A stretch of 60,686 nucleotides of DNA from CAIKBL01 sp050247235 (GTDB taxonomy: Bacteria > Pseudomonadota > Gammaproteobacteria > Ga0077536), in NCBI GenBank assembly GCA_050247235.1, contig JBFWUN010000025.1:1-60686 (forward strand), given 5' to 3'. Of this stretch, positions 18,585 to 26,475 are shown in pieces. Each line of letters starts with the position of its first letter. Positions within the stretch are counted from its first letter, which is position 1. A program made the position numbers and the translations under genes. The notes beneath the pieces were generated by a model. The model saw only the letters and a program-made list of their open reading frames with translations, did not search any database and was not told the origin of the DNA.

Positions 18585-18840
18585 CGCGATTCATCCTTTC
18601 CTGTCGCCTCACCTCGGCCTTCGGTGACGTACGCTCCTCCTTCGGAGTCGTACCATCGCCAAGTCCGCGCGAGTCTGGATCGACACTCGACAGTTGAAAG
18701 GGATCGCTGGCGGGGAAGGTGCACTCCAGCGCTTGATCCAGCTTTCGGTCGATCCTCTCCCGTGCCAGCTCGCGACGGAAAGCACGCACGGCAGAATCCT
18801 CGATCTGCGGATCATCGTCGCTCCTTCGCTGAGACAGCAT
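18577..18840 (-). CDS. Small hypothetical protein with ASDP motif
   Basis: This 87-residue charged, soluble protein contains KLDQALECTFPASDPFQLSS. That motif is shared by many small alphaproteobacterial hypothetical proteins (pattern LD.AL..TFPASDP). It overlaps the Rieske-reductase start by 8 bases. A decayed relative lies at 20933-21283. Function unknown. Confidence 0.65.
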   Translation of the reverse strand: MLSQRRSDDDPQIEDSAVRAFRRELARERIDRKLDQALECTFPASDPFQLSSVDPDSRGLGDGTTPKEERTSPKAEVRRQERMNRDV

Positions 18841-18886
18841 GTCGGATTCCTTCTGTTGCGGGTGACGGCTTTGGTTTCCCTCCTAG

Positions 18887-19133
18887 CTATTTCGTCGTAC
18901 ACCGCTCGATATTCTTCCGAAGTTCACGAAAGTAACGCGCCTTGAACCCGTGCAAGTTCGCCCGGTCATGATCGAACCACTTACGCAGACCGGTGCTCGG
19001 CGCCGCGTCCGTGGCCCAGGGATCCAGTTGCAACGCCTCGCGAAACGCCGTGCAGCCAAACGCTGTCCACCAACATCCCGTGCCGTCGGATCGGGTGGGA
19101 GCGTCGCAAGACCCTTTCGATATGGATGGACAT
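18887..19133 (-). pseudogene. DUF488 family protein broken by three frameshifts
   Basis: Conceptual repair gives a DUF488 protein. It starts MSIHIERV (frame a, from 19133), continues DAPTRSDGTG (frame b), then MLVDSVWLHGVSR (frame a) and finally EALQLDPWATDAAPSTGLRK plus WFDHD and FKARYFRELRKN (frame b). Single-base indels at about 19108, 19078 and 19048 explain every switch. The conserved APST.LRKWF.HD core identifies the family. It lies 10 bases downstream of the AlkA gene on the same strand. Confidence 0.7.
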
Positions 19134-19143
19134 GGGGGTTCTC

Positions 19144-20136
19144 CTATTCGTTGCAAGAGACGGCTGAGCCCTTCGTACCCAGGTTCGTGGCCCCGTGCGC
19201 GCCAGGGGTCGGCATCAGCTCGGGATCGCGGCTGGCCAGGCGATCGACCAGCAGATGGAAGTAAACGAGACCCGCGAAGGGATCCCAGCGCGCGACGATG
19301 CTCCGCGCAGCCCCGTAAGTCAGCCTTTCCGTTGACTTGAGTAGACGGCCCAGATTGTTGCGCGCGCCGATGTCGTCGCAGGGAAACACCTGCAGGCGTC
19401 CCAGTCCTCGCAGCAGAACATATTCGGCCGTCCACCGCCCGACGCCGCGCAGCGCGGTCAACTGAGCCACCGCCGCGGCATTGTCGAGCAACGAGAGCGT
19501 ATCGAGGACGATCCGCCTTTCGACGATGGCCGCGCTCAATTCCATCAAGGCGTGAGCTTTGGCCTGGCTAAACTGCAGGGCCCGCAGGTGCTCTACTCCC
19601 AGTGCGAGCACGTCTTCCGGCTCCGGAAAGGTGCGCGGCGCGCCTTCGCGGGGGCTGACCGGCCGCCCGCAGGCCTCGCTCAAGCGGTTCAGCAGGCGTA
19701 TGCCGAAGGTGAGCGTCATTTGCTGGCAGGCGATCGCATTCACCAGCGTCTCGAAGACAGTGGGATAGACCGTCGGCTTGAGGCCGCGGAACCGTTGCAC
19801 CATGGGTCCGAGCTCCGCGTCGCCACGTGTCGCTCGGTAGAATTCGTTGAGAGTGCAGGACAGGCCGAGCATCCGATCGAGAGCGGCCGCGGCCAGCTGC
19901 TGCGCCTCCGCCGGGAGGTGATGTCCCGAGACGACGACGCTAAGCTGCGGACGATCGGCGGAGCCTTCTCCCGTTGCGGCTAACTCGACCGGAGCGCCGT
20001 CGAGGAGAAGAGCCCGGCGGTAAGTGCGGCCATCCCAGCGGTCGAGCGCGTTTTCGGCGCGCCGTCGAAGCACCCAGACCGTGACGTCGAGCCTGAAGGG
20101 CGCGACCGGTCCGATGGAGAATGTGAGCAGGTCCAT
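19144..20136 (-). CDS. DNA-3-methyladenine glycosylase II (AlkA-like)
   Basis: This 330-residue HhH-GPD base-excision enzyme removes alkylated bases. The N-terminal domain (LTFSIGPVAPFRLDVTVWVL) is the AlkA_N-like beta domain. ETLVNAIACQQMTLTFGIRL begins the helical domain. The helix-hairpin-helix LTALRGVGRWTAEYVLLRGL is followed by FPCDDIGARNNLG, which holds the catalytic Asp. Length and order fit AlkA/YfjP-type enzymes. It is intact although its downstream neighbour is destroyed. Confidence 0.9.
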   Translation of the reverse strand: MDLLTFSIGPVAPFRLDVTVWVLRRRAENALDRWDGRTYRRALLLDGAPVELAATGEGSADRPQLSVVVSGHHLPAEAQQLAAAALDRMLGLSCTLNEFYRATRGDAELGPMVQRFRGLKPTVYPTVFETLVNAIACQQMTLTFGIRLLNRLSEACGRPVSPREGAPRTFPEPEDVLALGVEHLRALQFSQAKAHALMELSAAIVERRIVLDTLSLLDNAAAVAQLTALRGVGRWTAEYVLLRGLGRLQVFPCDDIGARNNLGRLLKSTERLTYGAARSIVARWDPFAGLVYFHLLVDRLASRDPELMPTPGAHGATNLGTKGSAVSCNE

Positions 20137-20281
20137 CCAGTAACTTCCCTCGCCCTCACTTCATGGGTGACTTGCGGTCATGTCAGGCAACTAAACTTCT
20201 GCGAAGTCTACGTGGATCGCAGGTGGTGGTGGCGCTCCTTCCGTGTCACGCCAGGCGTACTCCTTTGGCCACGCAGTTGGG

Positions 20282-20815
20282 TTACGCCGCCGTAGGACCC
20301 GGATCATCGTCGTTCCAATGATCGCGGCTCTCACGCACCGGCGCCGCTGTTCTGCCGCGGCCGTTACCCGTCGCGTTCAGACCCTCCACCGCATCAGCCT
20401 GATGCAGCACCGCCAGCACTGTCACATACTGCGTCGTAGAACTGGCAGCGGTCTCGTAACCCATGCTGGCGCCGACTCGAAGCCCGATTAACGCAGCGCC
20501 CAAGGGCGTCATGACCGACACACAGTCACCGCTGCCGCCGCGCTCCGCATACTCCTCCGGATAGACCAGCGTCCGAACTTCGATGTCGCGCCGGGTGCCG
20601 ATTCGGAAGGCGACACGGGAGTTCATCCGCACGATATCGGGGCCAATCTCGTCTGCAGGACAAACAATCGCGCGAACGAGCTCCGCCGCCAAAAACTCGA
20701 CGATGGGATTGTCGAAGAATCCCCCAACCGACGCGAGCGCATCGAGCCGGTCGGCGTCGACACTGCTGATGGTAATAGTCGGGCGATGATTTGTCCGGGC
20801 GACAGCAATGGACAT
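20282..20815 (-). CDS. Rnk/GreA-type elongation factor-like protein
   Basis: This 177-residue protein carries the GreA/GreB C-terminal (FKBP-like) domain of nucleoside-diphosphate-kinase regulator Rnk. Key segments are TITISSVDADRLDALA, VRMNSRVAFRIG and RTLVYPEEYAERGGSGDCVS followed by VMTPLGAALIGLRVG. Rnk-like proteins bind RNA polymerase without the Gre coiled coil. I chose the ATG at 20815 because GGAGG lies 5 bases upstream; an in-frame ATG 36 bases further up lacks one. The short C-terminal tail is low-complexity. About 145 bases to the next gene hold nothing. Confidence 0.82.
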   Translation of the reverse strand: MSIAVARTNHRPTITISSVDADRLDALASVGGFFDNPIVEFLAAELVRAIVCPADEIGPDIVRMNSRVAFRIGTRRDIEVRTLVYPEEYAERGGSGDCVSVMTPLGAALIGLRVGASMGYETAASSTTQYVTVLAVLHQADAVEGLNATGNGRGRTAAPVRESRDHWNDDDPGPTAA

Positions 20816-20932
20816 GAACACCTCCGCCGCCTCCGGAAAGGAGACGTGCATGGCCGGTCAAGAACGGTTCTGCTGATCTGGGAGGAAGCCCCGTGCGCAT
20901 TTGCGGCCGCAGCGGCCGCGCGCGCCCGAGGC

Positions 20933-21283
20933 CTACAGGCGTGCTTGCAGGCGGTCGCCGCGCGGTACGCCGCAGCGGCGCAGCACTCGGTCGGTGGTCA
21001 GAGATAAGCAAGCACGATCCATGAACGTATATGTGGGCACGGAGAAACGCCAAGTCAACGGCAGCCAGATTGGCAGAGATCGGTCGAAGGGGCTGTCACC
21101 GCTATTCGCACCGTCATTCGTGAAACTCGGGTCGAGTTCATGCATGAAGCACGGCGGCGAGGCATATGTCGCTTGGTCCTCTTCGCTCACATCGAAGGGA
21201 TCGCTTGCCGGGAATGGTCCTTTGAAGGCTTCATCCAGCTTTTTATCCGTTGACGCGCCGTGCGTGCTGCGATCGAGGGGCTT
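20933..21283 (-). pseudogene. Relic of a small ASDP-motif protein
   Basis: Minus-strand frame reads KLDEAFKGPFPASDPFDVSE, closely matching the conserved core in the intact gene at 18577-18840. No start codon precedes the core after the upstream stop, and the downstream extension is unlike family members. It seems a non-functional second copy 2.5 kb away. Confidence 0.45.
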
Positions 21284-21292
21284 GCCGCGGTG

Positions 21293-21833
21293 TCAGAAGT
21301 GCGCGCATCCCGTCTCGGTCACGATCGCGTCTAAGGGAATGTCGTGCGGCTGCGGACAAATGGTGTCGAGACGCCCGCCCACACCGATGGTCAGCGGCGC
21401 GGGATTCATGGTCGCCAGCGTGCGGTCGTAATATCCACCACCATAGCTCAGGCGGTAGCCCGCCGCGTCGAACCCTAGCAGCGGCACGAGCAAGGTCGTG
21501 GGCTGAACCGCTTTCCGCACCGTGGGAACCAGGATGTTCCAGATGCCGCGCTCCATTTTCATGCGCGGCCGCCACGCCCAGAATTCCAGCGGCTGCCGCT
21601 TTTCGACGACGACGGGTAGCGAGGCTTCGGCACCGACTGCCAGGAAGTCTCGCACCAGATGGCGGGGATCGATCTCGCCCTTGATTGGTCAATAGAAATC
21701 GATGCAGGCGTGCCGGAGTTCCGGGAATTGCTCCCAGATTAAATGGCGCACCGCCGCCCGGACGCGTTCCTTCTTGGCTCGCGGCACGCGGGGCCGCCGC
21801 GCCAGCAGCTCGGCCCGCGTCGCTCAGCGTCAA
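21293..21833 (-). pseudogene. 5-formyltetrahydrofolate cyclo-ligase with a Trp-to-TGA nonsense mutation
   Basis: The C-terminal 120 residues are intact from RDFLAVGAEASLPVVVEKRQ through LLGFDAAGYRLSYGGGYYDR to IPLDAIVTETGC, the folate- and nucleotide-binding core. Upstream in the same frame is RAELLARRPRVPRAKKERV, then HLIWEQFPELRHACIDFY, interrupted at 21689-21691 by TGA where homologues have the Trp of FYWPIKGE. A frameshift near 21815 also separates the start (TTG at 21833, MTLSDA) from the body. Loss is probably tolerated because 5-formyl-THF recycling is not essential. Confidence 0.75.
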
Positions 21834-22170
21834 GCGCGAATGTCTTCCCAGGTTTTCATCGCGCCATCCTTGTCTCGATGCGCTCGACGTAATCCTCGAG
21901 CGCGACGGCGTTGTTGTGATCGATACCCGAGAGGGACCGACGGGGAGCAGGTCAGATCCGGACCCGCTGACCTCGTCCTCCCCGAAGCCTCGCTATCGGC
22001 GGCCTGCTCCGCACGGCTGAGTCCCTCGAGTGCCTTCCGTTCATCATGCAAGCACGGACATGGGGGAGCCGCTATCGGCGCATGTGGCGCCGGCGTGCGC
22101 CAGCAGCCGCGGCCCACGGCCGCGTCATTGATCTAGCTCAAAGACGCTCCCCTTTTTATCGGGTAGTGAA
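21834..22170. other. Degenerate intergenic region
   Basis: No intact gene. A minus-strand piece reads NNAVALEDYVERIETRMAR and stops in an ATGA overlap with a 9-codon frame leading into the broken cyclo-ligase gene. It looks like the tail of another small gene of the same former operon. Confidence 0.3.
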
Positions 22171-22190
22171 TGATAATGCGTCGCATTCTC
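22171..22190. promoter_or_regulatory. Fur/Irr-like iron box
   Basis: TGATAATGCGTCGCATTCTC contains the perfect dyad AATGCG-T-CGCATT. It lies 47 bases before the ATG of the periplasmic iron protein. Sequence and position fit a Fur-superfamily operator repressing an iron-uptake operon. Confidence 0.6.
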
Positions 22191-22236
22191 GTGAATGACC
22201 CGAATCGAATGTGCCGCAGTCAACGCGGAGGAGAAC

Positions 22237-22785
22237 ATGGATAGATTAAGAGCCGCGGCCTTCTCGATTCTGGCATTGTGCGCCATAGGCCCGATGGCGG
22301 CCCAAGCAACCGAATACCCGATCGGGCAACCGGTTATCACCGGTGAGATGGAGGTGGCGGCCGTCTTCCTGCAGCCGATTGAGATGGATCCGCCGGGCAT
22401 GATGCGAGACCCGGCGGAATCGGACATCCATCTTGAAGCAGACATCCATGCCGTAGCGGGCAATCGGAACGGCTTTGCGGAAGGCGACTGGATGCCCTAT
22501 CTCGTCGTCCGCTACGAGCTCACGGAGCTCGATAGCGGCCAACGGCAGCACGGTGAGCTAATGCCGATGGTTGCGAGCGATGGGCCGCACTACGGCGACA
22601 ACGTCAAGCTCATGGGAGTGGGCAACTACCGGCTGGTGCTGACCGTCGCACCGCCGACCGCCAACAGGCATGGCCATTTCGGCCGCCACACCGACAAGGA
22701 AACCGGCGTGGCGCCGTGGTTCGAGCCTTTCACGGCCGAGTTCCCATTCACCTTTGCGGGCACCGGCAAGAAGGGCAGCTACTGA
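22237..22785 (+). CDS. P19/Tp34-family periplasmic iron-binding protein (FtrA/FetP-like)
   Basis: This 182-residue secreted protein has a signal peptide (MDRLRAAAFSILALCAIGPM, cleavage near AQA). LEADIHAVAGNRNGFAEGDW and the segments PYLVVRYEL and HYGDNVKLMG, with conserved Met/His/Glu residues, define the P19 family. This family binds Fe/Cu and feeds FTR1-type permeases. ATG 22237 is preceded by GGAGGAGAAC. An iron box lies upstream. Downstream are only a tail of the expected permease and an intact polyferredoxin, so its usual membrane partner is missing here. Confidence 0.88.
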   Translation: MDRLRAAAFSILALCAIGPMAAQATEYPIGQPVITGEMEVAAVFLQPIEMDPPGMMRDPAESDIHLEADIHAVAGNRNGFAEGDWMPYLVVRYELTELDSGQRQHGELMPMVASDGPHYGDNVKLMGVGNYRLVLTVAPPTANRHGHFGRHTDKETGVAPWFEPFTAEFPFTFAGTGKKGSY

Positions 22786-22811
22786 GAGCCGGTGTCCGAT
22801 GTTCTACCACG

Positions 22812-22916
22812 GGTTATCGTGTCCGCCCCGTCCTGATCGGCCTCCCCGTCTACGGACTCTATTGGGCTGTGGTGGTCGTTGGCCCTGCAGGTAATTCACC
22901 CCCGAGTGCAGGATGA
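22812..22916 (+). pseudogene. Probable C-terminal tail of an FTR1-type iron permease
   Basis: About 34 codons read GYRVRPVLIGLPVYGLYWAV and a short hydrophilic end. This resembles the last transmembrane segment of FTR1 permeases. The stop overlaps the next ATG by four bases (ATGA), typical of a genuine upstream cistron. Position between P19 and polyferredoxin genes is where FTR1 sits in ftrABCD/fetMP-like operons. The rest of the permease is absent, so a deletion is inferred. Confidence 0.45.
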
Positions 22917-24295
22917 CCACCGCGACCGCTGGCGCTTGGTACCGATTGGGCGAATGGCTACGCACGCATCAGCGTGCGATTCGGTGGGCGCAGTGGATCG
23001 TGGTTGCGCTCTATCTGTTCCTACTGGTCATCCCTGCCGCGCTGCCGCTGCCCGACAATGCCGCTCATCTGTGGTCGAACGTCACGCGGTTCGCCCAGTT
23101 CGTGTTCTGGGGACTGTGGTGGCCCTTCGTCCTCCTCAGCGTGGTCGTGCTAGGACGCGCCTGGTGCGGGCTGCTCTGCCCGGAAGGCGCCCTGTCCGAG
23201 TTCGTCAGCCGCCACGGCCTCGGGCGAGCAATGCCGCGCTGGATCACCTGGGGCGGCTGGCCGTTCGTCGCCTTCTGTGGCACCACGATCTATGGGCAAT
23301 TGATCAGTGTCTACCAGTACCCGGCACCGGCCCTGCTCATTCTCGGCGGCTCGACCGTGGCCGCCATGACGGTCGGCTACTTGTACGGCAGAGAGAAGCG
23401 CGTCTGGTGCCGCTACCTCTGCCCAGTCAACGGCGTGTTCGCACTGCTTGCCAAGCTGGCACCGCTTCACTACCGGGTCGACGAAGCGGCCTGGCGAGCG
23501 GCGACACGGGACAGCGGCAGCTTTCACCGCTTCAATTGCGCGCCGCTGGTGCCGGTCCCCGTCATGAAGGGAAGCAGCCGGTGCCACATGTGCGGCCGGT
23601 GCAGTGGATTTCGAGGCGCCGTTGCCCTCTCCTCGCGTTCGCCGAACCACGAAATCATCCACGTGGCCGGCCGTGCCACCAAGCCGTGGGAGACGGCTCT
23701 GATTCTCTATGGCCTGATGGGCGTGGCCGTCGGCGCCTTCCATTGGCCAGCGAGCCACATGCTGGCTCAGATCAAACAGGCGCTCGCCGGCTGGCTGGTG
23801 CAGCACCACATGGTGTGGCCACTCGAGAACGCGGCGCCCTGGTGGCTGATCACCAACTATCCCGCACAAAACGATGTGCTCAACCTGCTCGATGGCGCCC
23901 TGGTGCTCGGCTACATCGTGGCCGTGGCGGCGCTGATGGGCACGGCACTTTCGGTCTTGATCGCGCTCGCGGCCCGCTCGATCGGACCCTGGTCCTGGCC
24001 GCGCTTCCATCATTTGGCGCAGGCATTGGTACCGCTGGCCGGATGCGGTGTCTTTCTCGGCCTTTCCACCCTCACCGTCTCGATGCTGCGGGCCGAGGGC
24101 GTATCACTATCTTGGGTCGATGACGCACGCGCCGCATTGTTGTTGGGCGCCTGGGGCTGGTCATTGTACCTGGCTCGCGGAATTCTCCGCCGCGAGTCGG
24201 CCTCCCGCCGGCGCCTTGCCGTGGCGCTTGTATCCATGGCCGTAGCCGGCACGCTCGCTGCGGCTGGTTGGGCTCTCTTGTTCTGGGCTCGCTGA
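22913..24295 (+). CDS. 4Fe-4S polyferredoxin membrane protein (FtrD/NapH/YccM type)
   Basis: This 460-residue integral membrane protein has about nine hydrophobic segments and three Cys clusters: RAWCGLLCPEGALSEF, RVWCRYLCPVNGVFALLAKL and SRCHMCGRCSGFRG. The CxxxCP motifs are typical of NosR/NapH/FixG-like membrane ferredoxins. In iron-uptake operons such a protein (FtrD) is thought to pass electrons for Fe redox cycling. Its start overlaps a probable FTR1 tail. With that permease gone, its present role is uncertain. Confidence 0.85.
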   Translation: MTTATAGAWYRLGEWLRTHQRAIRWAQWIVVALYLFLLVIPAALPLPDNAAHLWSNVTRFAQFVFWGLWWPFVLLSVVVLGRAWCGLLCPEGALSEFVSRHGLGRAMPRWITWGGWPFVAFCGTTIYGQLISVYQYPAPALLILGGSTVAAMTVGYLYGREKRVWCRYLCPVNGVFALLAKLAPLHYRVDEAAWRAATRDSGSFHRFNCAPLVPVPVMKGSSRCHMCGRCSGFRGAVALSSRSPNHEIIHVAGRATKPWETALILYGLMGVAVGAFHWPASHMLAQIKQALAGWLVQHHMVWPLENAAPWWLITNYPAQNDVLNLLDGALVLGYIVAVAALMGTALSVLIALAARSIGPWSWPRFHHLAQALVPLAGCGVFLGLSTLTVSMLRAEGVSLSWVDDARAALLLGAWGWSLYLARGILRRESASRRRLAVALVSMAVAGTLAAAGWALLFWAR

Positions 24296-24395
24296 GCGAC
24301 GAACGCGCGCGTGGTGATCATATGGATGGATTGCTTGCGCAACCAACTCGGATGATTCCTGTCGATATCCTCGCCCCCACCCGAACGATTCGGCG

Positions 24396-24671
24396 TTATC
24401 GTGTCCAAGCGAGACTGCACCCAGAAGTGCCGAAGCGCTTCCGGGAGAGGATCGTGCCGTTTTCGTCTACGACCAGCCGGACCGCGCGCCGGTCGTGGAA
24501 GAACGTCAGCCGGTACCGCCCGGTATCCGTGCCCTCGCCGGTTTCGCAGCGCACGCTGATCGCGCCCTCCTTCAACAGTGCGAGCACATCGACCGGCGAC
24601 AGGCTGAAAGCCTCGGCTAGGAGAGCGGCATCTACGATAAAGCCGTCGTCGCCCCGGTCGATCGCGCTCAT
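24396..24671 (-). CDS. DUF6522 family protein
   Basis: This 91-residue soluble protein has FIVDAALLAEAFSLSPVDVL, then YRLTFFHDRRAVRLVVDENG. The FH..RR.RLVVD..G pattern is that of DUF6522, often encoded near nitrate or nitric-oxide genes. Its ATG overlaps the upstream 77-codon gene by four bases. It converges on the polyferredoxin gene. Function unknown. Confidence 0.7.
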   Translation of the reverse strand: MSAIDRGDDGFIVDAALLAEAFSLSPVDVLALLKEGAISVRCETGEGTDTGRYRLTFFHDRRAVRLVVDENGTILSRKRFGTSGCSLAWTR

Positions 24672-24901
24672 GACCCGCCTCGCCAGTCGTTGCTTGCCGC
24701 GGCTACGGTTGCGAACTGCGTCGCTACCGTCTGACTCACGGCGCTCAGGGCATCCGCATCCCCGGCGGGGCCCGGGCGCTGTCTGTCGCGAACCAGGGAA
24801 TCGCGCTGGATCAGCTTGATCTCGATGCGGGCGAGCTTCACGGCCACCTCACGGCCTTCTTCAGGGACACTGATCCGAAGCGCGGAGAGCCAATCGGACA
24901 T
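24668..24901 (-). CDS. Small hypothetical protein coupled to DUF6522 gene
   Basis: This 77-residue protein begins MSDWLSALRISVPEEGREVA, with an amphipathic middle and no membrane segment. AGAGGAAG upstream supports the ATG at 24901. The ATGA overlap with the DUF6522 gene indicates co-translation. I do not recognise it. Confidence 0.55.
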   Translation of the reverse strand: MSDWLSALRISVPEEGREVAVKLARIEIKLIQRDSLVRDRQRPGPAGDADALSAVSQTVATQFATVAAASNDWRGGS

Positions 24902-24975
24902 CGTGTTTATCTTCCTCTTGTGGTGGGTCGTCCGTTGGTACCGCGCGCAAATGGGGGTGGTGTCGTGGAGAGCTC

Positions 24976-25313
24976 TCAGGCCGCCGCCCGCGCCGGCAAG
25001 GCAATGTCGGCAAGGGATGATCGATCGAGTTCGGTCAGGAACGTGTCCTTGGCTGAGCGAAGGCGTGCCTTGAGACGGCAGCGGCCGTTGATGGTGCCCT
25101 CGCTTCTGTCCGGTGCGAAGCACTCGACCAGCGGCTGCCACGTCGGGTAGCGACCATTCCGCCTCGTGCGAGGCGCTGCATTATCTTCGTCAGGTGGTTA
25201 CGGGAAAGCCGGAACTCCTCGGCAAGCTCGGCGGTGGAAAAAGCGTGGTCGGGCGTGCTGGCCATGCGCATCGACATGCGCAGGCCGTAGTCGGTGAATG
25301 ATGTGAGGCGCAT
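24976..25313 (-). pseudogene. NsrR/Rrf2-family regulator with internal deletion and frameshift
   Basis: The N-terminal winged helix is intact (MRLTSFTDYGLRMSMRMAST, then ELAEEFRLSRNHLTKIMQRL). At ATRRG the frame jumps to QPLVECFAPDRSEGTINGRC, RLKARLRSAKDTFLTELDRS and a stop at 24976. That is the C-terminal Rrf2 part, minus roughly 25-30 residues. Two of the three cluster cysteines of NsrR cannot be placed. NsrR is a NO-sensing [Fe-S] repressor. It diverges from a haemoglobin remnant and an intact YtfE-like gene, its classic targets. Confidence 0.75.
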
Positions 25314-25338
25314 TGTCGCATATGGCTCCAGCTAAATT

Positions 25339-25353
25339 GGTATTTATAATACC
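25339..25353. promoter_or_regulatory. Palindromic operator candidate for the NsrR-type regulator
   Basis: GGTATTTATAATACC is a perfect 6-3-6 dyad, 26 bases before the regulator ATG and between it and the divergent haemoglobin remnant. It is unusually AT-rich for the region. Position fits autoregulation and control of the divergent unit by an Rrf2 protein. Confidence 0.55.
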
Positions 25354-25403
25354 TATTAGCAGCGATAGATGAGATTGCAAGGACGAACCTCCGGAGTGGC
25401 CCG

Positions 25404-25632
25404 ATGCCTGCACCCGTCGCAAATCGCCCGCATGCCATTCCCGTGCGTCGCGAGATGACGGCCGCGCTGATGGCGCGAAGGGACTGCACGGGAAGTGCCA
25501 ACCGGTCTGGTCCATCGCTTTCGCGGCGAGGTGCAAGCCGATGCCGTGCTCGGGCCGATCTTTGCTTCCCGGAGCGCAGATCGACGGCAGCATGTCGAGC
25601 GATTGGTCACCATCTGGTCTCGGTGGCTCTGA
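25404..25632 (+). pseudogene. Truncated haemoglobin (group III-like) remnant
   Basis: The start MPAPVANRPHAIPVRREMTA plus ALMAR is in one frame. The haemoglobin continues in another frame as GLVHRFRGEVQADAVLGPIF, then ASRSADRRQHVERLVTIWSR and stops early at 25632. The ADAVLGPIF and W-S segments are typical of bacterial group III truncated globins (about 130-150 residues). The distal half, including the haem-proximal His region, is missing. It probably once detoxified NO under NsrR control. Confidence 0.65.
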
Positions 25633-25732
25633 ATCACCGGACGCAATCACGGCGCTCCGCATAGCCGTGCAGGACGCATCGCGCGACACCCCAAATGCCG
25701 CTCCCAAGCTGCGTTGACAAAGGACAGAGACC

Positions 25733-26209
25733 ATGACCAACGCCGTACCGATCCACGATCCCGCCGAACTGACCCGCTATATCGAGACGCGCTACCATGC
25801 CCGCCATCGGAAGGAGTTGCCCGAGCTGGCGGAGTTGGCCGCAAAGGTCGAGGCCGTCCATTCTGGGCAGGACAGTGTGCCCGCGGGGCTGTCGGACCTC
25901 CTGCACCGCATGATTGGCGAGATGGAAGTGCACATGAAGAAAGAGGAATTGATCCTCTTCCCGGCCATCCGAAAGGGCGGCATGCCTGGCATCGAACAAC
26001 CGATCGCGGTGATGCGCGCCGACCACGACGACCACACTGCCGAACTCGACGAGATCCGCCGGATCACCGGAGGCCTGTCCCTTCCCGAGGGCGCCTGCGG
26101 CACCTGGACCATGCTCTACCGCGGGCTCGGAACCTTCATAGCGGATTTCGAAGAGCATTTGCGGCTCGAGAACGACGTGCTCTTTCCACAGTTCGAACCG
26201 TGGGACTGA
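25733..26209 (+). CDS. Haemerythrin-like Fe-S cluster repair protein (YtfE/RIC type without ScdA_N)
   Basis: This 158-residue di-iron protein repairs nitrosatively damaged Fe-S centres. Haemerythrin ligands are visible in order: YIETRYHARHRKELPELAEL, then MIGEMEVHMKKEELILFPAI, RADHDDHTAELDEI and FEEHLRLENDVLFPQFE. These match the YtfE C-terminal domain. The ~60-residue N-terminal ScdA_N domain with its Cys-Cys motif is absent, so this is the short form. It stands downstream of decayed NO-sensor and globin genes and upstream of the nitrate reductase island. Confidence 0.88.
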   Translation: MTNAVPIHDPAELTRYIETRYHARHRKELPELAELAAKVEAVHSGQDSVPAGLSDLLHRMIGEMEVHMKKEELILFPAIRKGGMPGIEQPIAVMRADHDDHTAELDEIRRITGGLSLPEGACGTWTMLYRGLGTFIADFEEHLRLENDVLFPQFEPWD

Positions 26210-26475
26210 GGTCATATCGGTCCTGGGCAGTGGATCCTTGAGATCGTCCGGAGCAGCGACAGTGCCCACGGATGCAAGGCACTGCCACGTTGCCAGGTGG
26301 TCGCACGCATCTTTTGGTAGCTCGACTGGAGCTGTCGCCTTGCCAGGCCTTCGAAACCATGAAGGTCGAGGCCTGCCATCCGGACCAGCCGTGTTTACGA
26401 TCCGATCCAGGCCGATCACGGGTACCAAGTGCCCGAAGGCTGGCCGAAGCGTCTTGCGTGGCCTCAGGAAGCCTC

